A stretch of 64,000 bases of DNA from JALHNI01 sp965229305 (GCA_965229305.1 CBDDIZ010000020.1:51016-115015); one strand, 5' to 3'; numbered from the stretch's first letter, positions 16,155 to 25,344 are shown. A program made the numbers and translations. The notes: generated by a model from the sequence alone, not told the origin.

Positions 16155-16978
16155 AACCTCTTGAACCCGGTGTGATGTTTTGGGCCGCGCCCAACCCTAC
16201 GGACGTCATCCGCGGCGTGAAGGCGCTGGGCGTCCGCTCCGGCCAATTGGGTGTCGCCGGCGATTACCTGCTCGACGGCGCGGCGCCGCTCTGGCAGTAC
16301 GCCTGCGAGTCCGAGGACTTCACCATCGTCACCGTCTTTGGCGCTTACACCGGTGAGGACTACGCTGATATCCCCACCGTCGAGCGCACGGTGGGCTTCA
16401 TCCCCGCTGACACTCGCGCCGAACGCGAAGCGCGCACGATCGCCCTCTCGGATTTTGCCGCCAAGCTCGGAGTGAAGTCGATTGCGGCGCATGTCGGCTT
16501 CGTGCCTCACGATAAGACGCATCCGAACTACATTGCCGTGCGCGACCTGGTTCGCCGCATCTGCGACCACGCGCAGCAACATGGACAAAGCTTCACTCTC
16601 GAGACGGGTCAGGAGCCGGCGGAAACGCTGCTCGCCTTCTTCGAAGACGTGGCGCGTCCCAATCTGGGCATCAACTTCGATCCGGCCAATATGATCCTCT
16701 ACGGCACCGGCAACCCGATTGAAGCCTTGGGTGTGCTCGGCCACCACGTCATCTCGGTGCATGCTAAAGATGGCATCTGGCCGGACAAGAATGTCCCCGG
16801 GTCCCTGGGTCATGAAAAACCCTTAGGCGCGGGCGATGTGAATATTCCCGCATTTGTCGCCAAATTAAAAGAAATCGGCTACCAGGGCACGGTGAACGTC
16901 GAGCGCGAAGGCACCAACCCTGAGGTGTGGCGTCAGGACGTCGGCGCCGCCGTTGAACTGCTGAAGAGTCTGATCTAA
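16142..16978 (+). CDS. Sugar phosphate isomerase/epimerase (xylose isomerase-like TIM barrel)
   Basis: 278 residues with AP endonuclease family 2 / xylose isomerase-like features: metal ligands in FTLETGQEPAETL (Glu), GINFDPANMILYG (Asp), VISVHAKDG (His, Asp) and VNVEREG (Glu). Members isomerise or epimerise sugars and keto-inositols using a divalent metal. It overlaps the oxidoreductase gene by 13 bases and is followed immediately by a strong terminator, making it the last gene of the run that starts with pdxR. Confidence 0.88.
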   Translation: MSALKPLEPGVMFWAAPNPTDVIRGVKALGVRSGQLGVAGDYLLDGAAPLWQYACESEDFTIVTVFGAYTGEDYADIPTVERTVGFIPADTRAEREARTIALSDFAAKLGVKSIAAHVGFVPHDKTHPNYIAVRDLVRRICDHAQQHGQSFTLETGQEPAETLLAFFEDVARPNLGINFDPANMILYGTGNPIEALGVLGHHVISVHAKDGIWPDKNVPGSLGHEKPLGAGDVNIPAFVAKLKEIGYQGTVNVEREGTNPEVWRQDVGAAVELLKSLI

Positions 16979-16983
16979 AGGGA

Positions 16984-17013
16984 AAAGGCCGGTCCGTGAG
17001 GACCGGCCTTTTT
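16984..17013 (+). terminator. Intrinsic terminator after the pdxR-to-isomerase run
   Basis: AAAGGCCGGTCC, loop GTGA, GGACCGGCCTTT, then TTAA: a 12-bp near-perfect GC-rich stem ending in a T-run, right after the stop at 16978. Confidence 0.92.
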
Positions 17014-17035
17014 AACTTGTTGAACTTGCGCGGGG

Positions 17036-17263
17036 TTAGCGAACTTCGGCAGGAACCTTGGTGGCTCCGTTGGGCGCTGCTGCCGCGGCGCTCGTCAGAA
17101 CTTTGCCCCGACGGCGCGCTTCTGAGAGCCACGATGGGGGACGCCCACGGCGGCGCCCACGATTCTCCACCAGTCTCTCCAGCGTCAGGATCGCTTCTTC
17201 GATTTGTTCTCGCTCTTTCCGCAATTCGTCCAAGATTTTTGTGACGTCCAATGCAGCCTCCAT
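17036..17263 (-). CDS. Small coiled-coil protein with AT-hook-like motif
   Basis: 75 residues: an N-terminal helix LDVTKILDELRKEREQIEEA, which looks coiled-coil, then a basic RGRRRGRPP stretch containing the GRP core of an AT-hook, then SWLSEARRRGK and an Ala-rich tail. Proteins of this pattern recur in Acidobacteria as far as I recall, with no assigned function. A role in DNA binding is inferred from the hook. Two 16-base palindromes lie upstream at 17306 and 17392. Confidence 0.7.
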   Translation of the reverse strand: MEAALDVTKILDELRKEREQIEEAILTLERLVENRGRRRGRPPSWLSEARRRGKVLTSAAAAAPNGATKVPAEVR

Positions 17264-17305
17264 TCCCTGCTCTAATCGGCCGATATTCCCAGCTTTTTGG
17301 CGGGG

Positions 17306-17407
17306 GTTCTATTTTCAGAACCGATGGTCCTTTATTCCAGACCTTTGTCAGGTCTATTATGGCTCACAGTAGAGGCATTATCAAGAGGTCCGTTCTGAAA
17401 TCAGAAC
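17306..17407. repeat. Pair of related 16-base palindromes
   Basis: GTTCTATTTTCAGAAC (17306-17321) and GTTCTGAAATCAGAAC (17392-17407) share GTTCT-N6-AGAAC; the second is a perfect inverted repeat. They are 86 bases apart, close to eight helical turns, and lie upstream of the AT-hook protein gene on the minus strand. They look like a paired operator. Confidence 0.6.
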
Positions 17408-17422
17408 AGATTGACTTTTGTC

Positions 17423-18811
17423 TTAGCTAGACCGCGTTGCTGAATTCTTCCGATTCCAGTGGAAATAGAAGGGTAATCCGATCGCGATCAGGCCCAGTCC
17501 CAGAATCGATTCTCGCGGCGAATCGCGTAACGTATAGAAAATTAAGAGCGCAGCTACCAGCACAAACACCATCGGCACCACGGGGTACCCCAATGTGCGA
17601 TAAGGGCGTAACATTTCGGGCTTTGTTTTACGGAGCACCACCACGGAGAGGGCAGCCATTCCGTACAGAATCCAGCTCGCGAAAATCACGCAGGTGTACA
17701 GTTCGTCGTAGCGCCCCGAGAGCACCAATACACAACTCCACAGTGACATCCCGAAGATACTGACGCTCGGCGAACGGTGCTCCGGGTGGACGTCGCCGAA
17801 GCTTTTGAAGAACAGTCCATCGCGCGCCATGGCGAACGGCACCCGCGCGCCCGACAGAATCGAACCGTTCAGGGCGGCAAAGATGGAGACCATCGCCACG
17901 ATGCTCACCGCGGTCGCTCCCGTCGGCCCGAAGATCTTGCGCATCAACTCCGCCGGCACCAGATCCGCCTGGGCCACCTCTTCCGCCGACAGTACGTAGA
18001 AATAGGCCGCATTCGCCGCCAGGTAGATGGCCATCACGGCCAGCGTCCCCAGAATCAGAGCCTTGGGCAGATTCTTCTGCGGCTCCTGAATTTCGGCGGA
18101 CACCATGGAGACGTTATTCCAGCCGTCGTAAGCCCAGAGAATGCCGACCAGCGCCGCAAAGAAGCCGGCGACCCCGCCCGGGGCCGGGACCGACGTATTC
18201 ATATGCGCGAATGTCCCTTGGCTGTAGCTGAAGCCGATGGCCACGATCGCCGCGAACAGCCCGACTTTCGCAATCGTCACTACCAGTTGCAGACCGCCGC
18301 CGAATTTGACGCCGAAGTAGTTGACGACGCCCAGGCCCAGGATCAGCCCGATCGCCACCAACTGGCCCACCGTCACCTCGAGCGGCTTCCAGCCTGGCCC
18401 GATGGGCGCATCGGTCCGAGCCACCACCGCATTCAGACCTGGCGCAAAATTCACCATCGCCAGGTAGAAGGCCGTCGCCAGCGTCGCCACCGACCCGCTC
18501 TTGGCCACCCACATCTGGGTCCAGCCATAGATAAAGGCATATAGGCGTCCGTACGCCGCTCGCAGATAAACGTATTCGCCCCCGGACTCCGGCATCGCCG
18601 CCGCGAGCTCCGCATAGGTCAGCGCCCCGGCCAGCGACAGTAAGCCGCCGAACACCCAGACGAAGAACAACTCCCACGGGTCGCCCACCTTCAGGATGGC
18701 GCGCTTGGGCACCAGGAAGATGCCGCTGCCGATCACCGTGCCAATGACGATGGCCACGGCTCCCCACAATCCCAGGTCGCGCCGCAGCGCCAGTTGGCCT
18801 TGATTCGTCAA
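17423..18811 (-). CDS. APC superfamily amino acid permease
   Basis: 462 residues with about 12 transmembrane helices. The first helix has the APC substrate motif IGTVIGSGIFLVPK, and the helix 2-3 region has PESGGEYVYLRAAYG as in LAT/YfnA-type transporters. It imports or exchanges amino acids or peptide-derived compounds across the inner membrane. Its ATG overlaps the stop of the upstream sodium:solute symporter (ATGA), so both are translated from one mRNA. The specific substrate is not evident. Confidence 0.92.
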   Translation of the reverse strand: MTNQGQLALRRDLGLWGAVAIVIGTVIGSGIFLVPKRAILKVGDPWELFFVWVFGGLLSLAGALTYAELAAAMPESGGEYVYLRAAYGRLYAFIYGWTQMWVAKSGSVATLATAFYLAMVNFAPGLNAVVARTDAPIGPGWKPLEVTVGQLVAIGLILGLGVVNYFGVKFGGGLQLVVTIAKVGLFAAIVAIGFSYSQGTFAHMNTSVPAPGGVAGFFAALVGILWAYDGWNNVSMVSAEIQEPQKNLPKALILGTLAVMAIYLAANAAYFYVLSAEEVAQADLVPAELMRKIFGPTGATAVSIVAMVSIFAALNGSILSGARVPFAMARDGLFFKSFGDVHPEHRSPSVSIFGMSLWSCVLVLSGRYDELYTCVIFASWILYGMAALSVVVLRKTKPEMLRPYRTLGYPVVPMVFVLVAALLIFYTLRDSPRESILGLGLIAIGLPFYFHWNRKNSATRSS

Positions 18812-20259
18812 GCAGTCTTCTCCTTCTGCTGGTCAAACTGACCCACCAGTAAACCCACCGCCAGCGTCACCGTCGTCCCAATCAGCACATACCAGGTGAA
18901 CTTCACGTTCGTCCCCAAAAACAGATACAGGTTCGTGCTGAGCCCGGCCAGAATGCCGGCCATCGCCGCCTTCTTGCCCGGGCCTTTGAACAGCAGGCCG
19001 AGGAGGAACGTCCCGAGCAGAGCGCCGTAGACGATGCTCGCAATCCCCAGGCCGGTTTCGAGTACAGACTTCACCTGCTGCGCGATCAGCGCAATCCAGA
19101 ACAGCACCGCGCCCCAGGCGAGCGTGATCCAGCGAGCCAACTTCAACCAGTCGGCATCGGATTTCGGCCGGCGGGCGAGCGGCTTCCAGAAGTCCATCAC
19201 CGTGGTGGAGGCCAGGGAATTGAGCGCCGCGGAGAGGTTCGACATCGCCGCCGCCAGGATGGCCGCGATCGTTAAGCCGGCGATCCCGGGCGGCAACTGA
19301 TTCCACAAGAACTGCGGGTAGATGCGATCGCCTTTCTCGGGCCGCGGCAAACCGTTGTCCTGGTAGTAAACGAACAGGCAGATGCCGATCACCAGGAAAA
19401 GCGAGAACTGAAAGAAGATTACCGCCCAACTGCTCATCAGGGCCAGCCTTCCTTCGCCTTGCGTGCGCGCCGAAAGCAGGCGCTGCACCATCAGTTGCTC
19501 GGTGCCATGAGAAGCCGTGGTGAGGAAGCAGCCGCCGATGACGCCGGCGAGGAAGGTATAAGGACGGGTGAAGAAGCCGGGTTCGGTGGGCAGGCTCCAG
19601 TCGAAGACCTGGAACTTGCCGGCTTGCCCGGCGACGTCGGCGACGTGCGCCCAGCCCCCCGGAATCTGCTGCAGGATGACGAAGAAACTGAGGACCGCGC
19701 CGGCGACGTAGAGGAACATCTGAATGACGTCGGTCCAGATGACGGCTGTCATGCCCCCTTCAAATGTGTAGAAGAGCGTCAGCGCGACGATCAGCAGGAT
19801 GGAGACCAGATTGTCCGTGCCCAGAATAATCGAGATGACGATGGAGATGGCGAACACCCGGACGCCTTCGGCCATCGCCCGCAGCACCAGAAAGCAGCCC
19901 GCCGTCAGCTTGCGAACTTCGTGGCCGAAGCGCCGCTCCATCAATTCGTAGGCGGTGAACATCTCACCGCGGAAATAATGCGGCAGAAACAGCGTGACAA
20001 TAATGACGCGCGCCAGCAGGTAGCCGAGCACCACCTGGAGAAAGCCGAGATTGCCGTCGAAGGCGAGCGCCGGCGTGCCAATGACGGTGAGCGTGCTGGT
20101 TTCGGCCGAAACGATGGAAAATGCAATCGCCCACCACGGAGTGGTTTTCCCGCCGAGGAAATAGTCTTTGAGTGTCTGCTGGTTGTGGCGGAAGCGCGCG
20201 CCAAAGAGCGTAATGCCCACCAGGTAGATCACGATCACCGTCAGATCGAACCAGCGCAT
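18808..20259 (-). CDS. Sodium:solute symporter (SSS) family transporter
   Basis: 483 residues from ATG at 20259 (MRWFDL), preferred over an in-frame ATG seven codons upstream because SSS proteins begin with this first helix. It has about 13 helices, with FLGGKTTPWWAIAFSIVSAE and GGMTAVIWTDVIQM typical of the LeuT-fold SSS family, and the AAILAAAMSNLSAALNS region matching the sodium-binding segment. It co-transports a solute with Na+ across the inner membrane. It is translationally coupled to the following APC permease. The substrate is unknown (sugars, sialic acid or amino acids in relatives). Confidence 0.92.
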   Translation of the reverse strand: MRWFDLTVIVIYLVGITLFGARFRHNQQTLKDYFLGGKTTPWWAIAFSIVSAETSTLTVIGTPALAFDGNLGFLQVVLGYLLARVIIVTLFLPHYFRGEMFTAYELMERRFGHEVRKLTAGCFLVLRAMAEGVRVFAISIVISIILGTDNLVSILLIVALTLFYTFEGGMTAVIWTDVIQMFLYVAGAVLSFFVILQQIPGGWAHVADVAGQAGKFQVFDWSLPTEPGFFTRPYTFLAGVIGGCFLTTASHGTEQLMVQRLLSARTQGEGRLALMSSWAVIFFQFSLFLVIGICLFVYYQDNGLPRPEKGDRIYPQFLWNQLPPGIAGLTIAAILAAAMSNLSAALNSLASTTVMDFWKPLARRPKSDADWLKLARWITLAWGAVLFWIALIAQQVKSVLETGLGIASIVYGALLGTFLLGLLFKGPGKKAAMAGILAGLSTNLYLFLGTNVKFTWYVLIGTTVTLAVGLLVGQFDQQKEKTA

Positions 20260-20495
20260 GGAATCACCGCAGTCTAGCATGCCAACGAAGAAGAATTCGG
20301 GAACATCTTTCTCTTGCCAGGCATCTATGCTGATGAAGATCTCCGGGGTGGGTAGAACGGAATTTCGGCTGTCAAGTGAGGTTGCGGCTGATTGGAAGTT
20401 TCGGATATGCTGAGGGTTCCGTTGCGGGCCTGGATCGCGTAAGTCTCGGCAGGCATCGTCATCTATCCTTTCAGCGTCCGTAGGAGGCAGAAGAA

Positions 20496-21767
20496 GTGTT
20501 ACAGCGTTGGATTCGGGCCATCGTGGTCGTCGGCTTGGCGGTGATGCCCGCGCTATATGCGCAGGAAAAGAAGGTGAAGGATCAGGCCGAATACGACTTG
20601 ATCCAGGCGATCCAGAAGGAAGCGGATGCCAAGAAGAAGGTTGATCTCATCAACCAGTGGAAAGAGAAGTATCCCACTTCGGACTACAAGATCGAACGTC
20701 TGCAGGCTTTAGTCGCCGCGCAGCAGGCGGCGCAGAACGCCCAGGGCATGCGGGAAGCGGCGCTCGACCTGATCAAGGAAGATCCCAAAGGTCTGGCCGG
20801 CTACATCTACATGAACCTGCTCACTCTGAGCATGAACGACAAGAGCGAAGCCGCGCTGGCCAACAGCGAGAAGGCTGCCCAAGGCATGCTCGAACTCCTT
20901 AAGACTTTCCCCAAGCCGGCGAACATGACCGACGCCCAGTGGGAAGGCGAGAAGAAGAATCAGCAGTTGAACGCCTTGAAGTCGCTGGCCTTCGTCAAGA
21001 TGAGCCGCAACGACTATCCGGGCGCCGAAGAGCAGTATCTCGAGATCCTCAAGATTGCGCCAAACCTGGGTGACGTTTCGCTGAACGCCGCCACGGCCGT
21101 GTTGCGCCAGAAGAAGGAAGAGCGCCAGGCGGTGGCTCTGTTCCACTATGCCCGTGCCGCCAGCTTCACCGGTCAGGGCGCGCTGCCCGAGCCCGCCCGC
21201 AAGCAAGCGATGGAGTTCTTCCGCAAGAACTACATCCTGATGCGCGAAAACGACAGCAAGATCGACGAGTTCATTGCCCTCACGAAGGACAATGCGATTC
21301 CCCCGGCCGACCTGAAGATCGAATCGGTGAGCCAGGTGATGGAACGCGAGTTGGAAGAACTGAAGAAGACTAATCCGCAGTTGGCTCTCTGGATCCAGGT
21401 GAAGAAGGAATTGGTCGGCGCCAACGGCGAGACATACTTCAACGACAGTGTGAAGGGTACGGGCTTGCCGAAGCTGAAGGGCAAAGTGATCAGCCACACC
21501 CCGGCGATCCGTCCGACGAAGGTGGTGGTCGCGCTCGAGAACGATAAGGATGGCGAGATCACGATCGCCGTCACGCCCGCTCTGGCGGGCAAGGCCGATC
21601 CCGGCACGGAAATCGAATTCGAGAACGCCGTGCCCAAGACGTTCACCAAGGATCCGTTCATGCTGACGGTGACCGCGGAACCCGGCAACATCACGGGCTG
21701 GCCGGTGGCCACTCCGGCCGCTGCTCCGCGCCCCGGTGGTGCGAAGCCGGTGGTGAAGAAGAAGTAG
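20496..21767 (+). CDS. Secreted tetratricopeptide-repeat protein
   Basis: 423 residues from GTG at 20496, with TAGGAGGCAG just upstream. A signal peptide (residues 1-22, ending LYAQ) precedes helical repeats up to about residue 260, including AFVKMSRNDYPGAEEQYLEI with TPR spacing. The C-terminal third is beta-like and Pro/Lys-rich, ending VVKKK. It probably acts in the periplasm as a scaffold; no enzymatic motif is seen. A possible promoter (TTGCGG, 18 bases, TATGCT near 20408) lies upstream, and a terminator follows at 21788. Confidence 0.75.
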   Translation: MLQRWIRAIVVVGLAVMPALYAQEKKVKDQAEYDLIQAIQKEADAKKKVDLINQWKEKYPTSDYKIERLQALVAAQQAAQNAQGMREAALDLIKEDPKGLAGYIYMNLLTLSMNDKSEAALANSEKAAQGMLELLKTFPKPANMTDAQWEGEKKNQQLNALKSLAFVKMSRNDYPGAEEQYLEILKIAPNLGDVSLNAATAVLRQKKEERQAVALFHYARAASFTGQGALPEPARKQAMEFFRKNYILMRENDSKIDEFIALTKDNAIPPADLKIESVSQVMERELEELKKTNPQLALWIQVKKELVGANGETYFNDSVKGTGLPKLKGKVISHTPAIRPTKVVVALENDKDGEITIAVTPALAGKADPGTEIEFENAVPKTFTKDPFMLTVTAEPGNITGWPVATPAAAPRPGGAKPVVKKK

Positions 21768-21787
21768 TTCTTCCGTCGAACCAAAAG

Positions 21788-21822
21788 AAAAAGGGCGAGG
21801 CCGCTGGCCTCGCCCTTTTTTT
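21788..21822. terminator. Bidirectional intrinsic terminator
   Basis: AAAAAGGGCGAGGCC, loop GCT, GGCCTCGCCCTTTTTTT: A-run on the left, T-run on the right, 12-bp stem. It serves both the TPR gene (+) and the etfA end of the opposite operon (-). Confidence 0.92.
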
Positions 21823-21839
21823 GTCTGCTGACTGAGTGC

Positions 21840-22799
21840 CTAGCCCCGCGCTTTGCGGACCTCGTCGGTGAGCGCCGGCACGATCTCGAACAGATCACCC
21901 ACCAAGCCGTAGTCGGCCACTTCGAAGATCGGCGCGTGCGGATCCTTGTTGATCGCCACGATCGCCTTCGAGCCCTTCATGCCCACCAGATGCTGGATGG
22001 CGCCGGAGATGCCGACGGCGACGTAAACCTTCGGAGCTACTGTCTGACCGGAACTGCCCACCTGCCGTTCCATCGGCAGCCAGCCGCTGTCGCAGATTGG
22101 CCGTGAGGCCGCCAGTTCGGCTCCCAGCACTTTGGCCAGGTCCTCGACCAGAGACAGGTTTTCCTGCTCCTTGATGCCGCGTCCCACCGACACGATGACG
22201 TCGGCGGCCGTGAGGTCCACGGCGCGTGAGGACTCGCGGAACGGCGCTTCCGGCTGCTGACGAATCTCGCCCACCGACGGCTGCCGCGTTTCCACCGGCG
22301 CCGAACCGGCCGCCAGTGTATCCGCGCGATAAGCGCCCGCCTGCAGACTCACCAGGTGCGGCGCCCCCGTGGCCGGCTTCACATCCGCATTCAGCTTGCC
22401 CTGGAATAACTGCCGGACGAAGACCGGGCCGTCGTTCACCTTCACGACGTCGCTCACCAGCACGCGATCGAGCCGCGTGGCTAGCTTCGGACCGAAGTCG
22501 CGCACCTGATAGGTGTGCGGGAAGAGCACCAGCGACGGCTGCACTTCGCGAATCAGTTCCGCAAGCGCTGCCGTATACCCGTCGGCCGTGTACTGCGCGA
22601 GTGACGCGTCGTCGAGGGCGTAGACCTTGTCGAGTGCTTTGGTCGCGGCTTCGGCCGCGAGCGATCCAATGCCGCTGCCCAGCACGACGGCCGCCACGGG
22701 CTCGCCGCGTGACTGGCCCAGTGCCTGCCCGCCCGCCAGCGTCTCCCAGGACATCTTGTGCCAGGCGCCGCCGGTTTGTTCCATCACCACCAGAATCAC
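21840..22799 (-). CDS. etfA: Electron transfer flavoprotein subunit alpha
   Basis: 319 residues. ETF carries electrons from acyl-CoA and other dehydrogenases to the quinone pool. The C-terminal FAD-binding domain is clear: VSVGRGIKEQENL, VGSSGQTVAPKVYVAVGISG, GMKGSKAIVAINKDP, VADYGLVGD. Its ATG overlaps the etfB stop by 4 bases. It is the last gene of the collinear acpP-fabF-etfB-etfA set and ends at the shared terminator. Confidence 0.96.
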   Translation of the reverse strand: MILVVMEQTGGAWHKMSWETLAGGQALGQSRGEPVAAVVLGSGIGSLAAEAATKALDKVYALDDASLAQYTADGYTAALAELIREVQPSLVLFPHTYQVRDFGPKLATRLDRVLVSDVVKVNDGPVFVRQLFQGKLNADVKPATGAPHLVSLQAGAYRADTLAAGSAPVETRQPSVGEIRQQPEAPFRESSRAVDLTAADVIVSVGRGIKEQENLSLVEDLAKVLGAELAASRPICDSGWLPMERQVGSSGQTVAPKVYVAVGISGAIQHLVGMKGSKAIVAINKDPHAPIFEVADYGLVGDLFEIVPALTDEVRKARG

Positions 22800-23569
22800 G
22801 AGAGCACCCTCATTTCGAACTTCAGCTTCTCCACCAGCTTGGCGGCCTGTTCCTTGGCCGTGCCCTCGAGCATCTGCGTCTGTTTCTGCCGTTCCGGCTC
22901 ATAGACACGCTCGAGGATGGTGGCGGCCGCCCCGGTGTCGATGCCGGCGGCGTCGATCGCCTTCAGTTCCTTGGTTTTGGCCTTCTTGATGCCCATCAGC
23001 GTGGCGTAACGAAGCCGATTCAAGCCGCTCTGAATGGTCAGTACGGCCGGCAAGGGCATGGTGATGTATTGGAACCAGCCGTCTTCGAGCTCGCGCTTCA
23101 CGCGCACCGCGCCAGCCTGCGGTTGCACTTCCATGATGATGGTGGCGTGCGAACTGCCCAGCAATTCGGCCAGGATTACGCCCGTTTGGCCGGAACCGAC
23201 GTCATCCGATTGCAGGCCGGTGAGCACCAGATCGGGCGACTCGGTCTTGGCCGCGGAAGCCAGCAGCTTCGCCACGGCGAGCGGGTCGAGCTTTTCGGGC
23301 TCCTCGCAGACCAGGTGAATGGCCCGGTCCGCGCCCTTGGCCAGCGCTTCCCGAATGGTGGAGGCGGCACGCTCGGGACCCAGACACAGCGCGACCACTT
23401 CGCCGGCACCCTGTTTTTCCTTGAGCTGCAGCGCCTCTTCCAGGGCGTAGGCGTCGGGCTCGTTGATCTCGAACGTCAGATCCCCGTCGTCGATCCACGA
23501 AGCGGCGGAGTTCAGCCGCAGCTGTGAATCGCGGGCAGGCACTTGCTTGATCGCGACGATGATTTTCAT
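22796..23569 (-). CDS. etfB: Electron transfer flavoprotein subunit beta
   Basis: 257 residues. The start is MKIIVAIKQVPARDSQLRL; the AMP-binding region shows LVLTGLQSDDVGSGQTGVIL, and the signature VKRELEDGWFQYITMPLPAV follows. It forms the ETF heterodimer with etfA directly downstream. It overlaps fabF by 4 bases at its start and etfA by 4 bases at its end, so the three genes are tightly coupled. Confidence 0.96.
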   Translation of the reverse strand: MKIIVAIKQVPARDSQLRLNSAASWIDDGDLTFEINEPDAYALEEALQLKEKQGAGEVVALCLGPERAASTIREALAKGADRAIHLVCEEPEKLDPLAVAKLLASAAKTESPDLVLTGLQSDDVGSGQTGVILAELLGSSHATIIMEVQPQAGAVRVKRELEDGWFQYITMPLPAVLTIQSGLNRLRYATLMGIKKAKTKELKAIDAAGIDTGAAATILERVYEPERQKQTQMLEGTAKEQAAKLVEKLKFEMRVLS

Positions 23570-24807
23570 GAGGTATATCGTTTGAAGATGAGGCTGCCGT
23601 TGGTGCCGCCGAAGCCGAACGAGTTCGAAAGCGCGTAGTCGATCTTCATCGGCCGCGCGACATTCGGCACGTAGTCGAGGTCACAACCGTCGCCAGCCTT
23701 CTCGAAGTTGATGGTCGGGGGCGCAATCTGATCGCGGATCGCCATCACGCACAGGCCGGCTTCCAGGCCGCCCGCGCCGCCCAGCAGATGCCCCGTCATC
23801 GACTTGGTGCTGCTCACCGCCAGCTTGCCCACATGCTCGCCAAAGGCGCGGTGAATCGCCGTGGTTTCGATGCGGTCGCCCACCGGCGTCGAAGTGCCGT
23901 GGGCGTTCAGGTAATCGATCTGCGTGTTTTCGAGCTTCGCGTCGCGCAGCGCGTTGCGCATCACGCGATACGGACCGTCGCCGTCGGTGGAGGGCGAAGT
24001 GATGTGATACGCATCGCCCGACATGCCGTAACCCACCATTTCGGCGAGAATGTTGGCGCCGCGCGCCAGGGCATGGTCCAGCGACTCGAGGAACAGCACG
24101 CCCGCGCCTTCGCCCATCACGAAGCCGTCGCGGTCCGCATCCCAGGGACGGGAAGCGCGTTGCGGTTCGTCGTTGCGGGTGCTCAGCGCGCGCATGGAGG
24201 CAAAGCCCGCCACGCTCAAGGGCGTGATCGCCGCCTCGGCGCCGCCGCAGATCATCGCGTCAGCGTAGCCGTGCTGGATGAGGCGGAAGCTGTCGCCCAC
24301 GGCGTGAGCGCCCGTCGTACAGGCGGTGGCGGTGGCCGAATTCGGCCCCTTGGCGCCCGTGCGGATCGAGACGTAGCCCGAGCCCAGGTTCACAATCGTC
24401 GCCGGAATGAAGAACGGTGACACGCGCGACGGGCCTTTTTCCATCAGCGCCGTGTGTTCGCGTTCGATGACTTCGAAACCGCCGATGCCGCTGCCGATGT
24501 AGACGCCGACATTTTCGGCTTCCTCGGGCGTCACCTTGTAGTTCGCCATCTCGAGGGCGAAGTCAGTGGCGGCGACGGCGAAGTGCATGAACCTCGCCAT
24601 CTTCTTGATTTCTTTCTTCTCGATGAACGAGGCCGGATCGAAATCCTTCACCTCGCCCGCGATGCGGCAGTCATGCCGCGTCGGGTCAAACAGTTCAATC
24701 TGGCCGATTCCACTCTGGGCGGCCTTGATTCCGGCCCAGGTTTTTTCCGTGCCGACTCCCAGACTGGTTACGAGTCCAACACCGGTCACCACAACTCTAC
24801 GAGGCAA
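23566..24807 (-). CDS. fabF: 3-oxoacyl-[acyl-carrier-protein] synthase II
   Basis: 413 residues, standard length. Condenses acyl-ACP with malonyl-ACP in fatty acid elongation. The catalytic triad is present: Cys in TATACTTGAHAVGD, His in NAHGTSTPVGD, His in KSMTGHLLGGAGG; the C-terminal NSFGFGGTNGSL is the usual ketosynthase end. acpP lies about 110 bases upstream on the same strand. Coupling to etfB by a 4-base overlap is less common and joins lipid synthesis to acyl-dehydrogenase electron transfer. Confidence 0.97.
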   Translation of the reverse strand: MPRRVVVTGVGLVTSLGVGTEKTWAGIKAAQSGIGQIELFDPTRHDCRIAGEVKDFDPASFIEKKEIKKMARFMHFAVAATDFALEMANYKVTPEEAENVGVYIGSGIGGFEVIEREHTALMEKGPSRVSPFFIPATIVNLGSGYVSIRTGAKGPNSATATACTTGAHAVGDSFRLIQHGYADAMICGGAEAAITPLSVAGFASMRALSTRNDEPQRASRPWDADRDGFVMGEGAGVLFLESLDHALARGANILAEMVGYGMSGDAYHITSPSTDGDGPYRVMRNALRDAKLENTQIDYLNAHGTSTPVGDRIETTAIHRAFGEHVGKLAVSSTKSMTGHLLGGAGGLEAGLCVMAIRDQIAPPTINFEKAGDGCDLDYVPNVARPMKIDYALSNSFGFGGTNGSLIFKRYTS

Positions 24808-24918
24808 ACAATGGCTCCTCTCCCTATTGTAGGAGGATGTGCGAGGGGTCGAAAAGATGCGCCAAAAAAGCAGAGGGCGGACTGCTCAGCAGCCCGCCCC
24901 GCACCGCTTTGAAAATCT

Positions 24919-25158
24919 CTATTCCTTGCCGGTCTTCGACTTGATGTAGTCGATCGCGTCTTTCACCGTCTTAAGCTTTTCGGCTTCTTCATCCGGCACA
25001 TCGAGATCGAACGCTTCTTCGAAAGCCATCACCAGCTCCACGATGTCCAACGAATCCGCGCCAAGGTCATCGACGAACGATGCGTTCGGGTCCACCTGCC
25101 CCTCGTCAACGCCCAACTGTTCGACAATGATGTCCTTTACCTTCTGTTCAACAGCCAC
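24919..25158 (-). CDS. acpP: Acyl carrier protein
   Basis: 79 residues from GTG at 25158, with GGGAGGTTC upstream; the longer frame to 25221 adds a non-homologous Tyr/Asp-rich leader. The phosphopantetheine serine sits in DLGADSLDIVEL. It is acidic and all-helical as expected. It carries acyl chains for fabF next door. fabF immediately downstream is the classical acpP-fabF pair. Confidence 0.97.
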   Translation of the reverse strand: MAVEQKVKDIIVEQLGVDEGQVDPNASFVDDLGADSLDIVELVMAFEEAFDLDVPDEEAEKLKTVKDAIDYIKSKTGKE

Positions 25159-25303
25159 GAATATAGAACCTCCCTTTGGTCCGTAATCGCGATCATAGCC
25201 ATGATCGTAGCTCGGGCGCAACTACGCGCTTCGCAAAAAAAATTCCGCCGGCGTAACCATCGCGGAGATCAGTGCGCCTACACTTTCAATCCCCGTTACG
25301 TAG

Positions 25304-25344
25304 GCGGGCGCGACATTCACCCCTTAACCCAACATCGCGCCCGC
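25304..25344. other. Long-loop GC-rich hairpin
   Basis: GCGGGCGCGA (25304-25313) and TCGCGCCCGC (25335-25344) are perfect complements around a 21-base loop. It lies just after the stop of the minus-strand gene ending at 25359 and upstream of acpP. No T-run follows on either strand, so it may be a rho-type end or a factor-binding structure. Confidence 0.5.

Noticed and set aside
17306..17407. LexA (SOS) boxes
   Set aside because: The spacing GTTCT-N6-AGAAC does not fit the GAAC-N4-GTTC or GTTC-N7-GTTC patterns, and the nearby gene is not an SOS gene.
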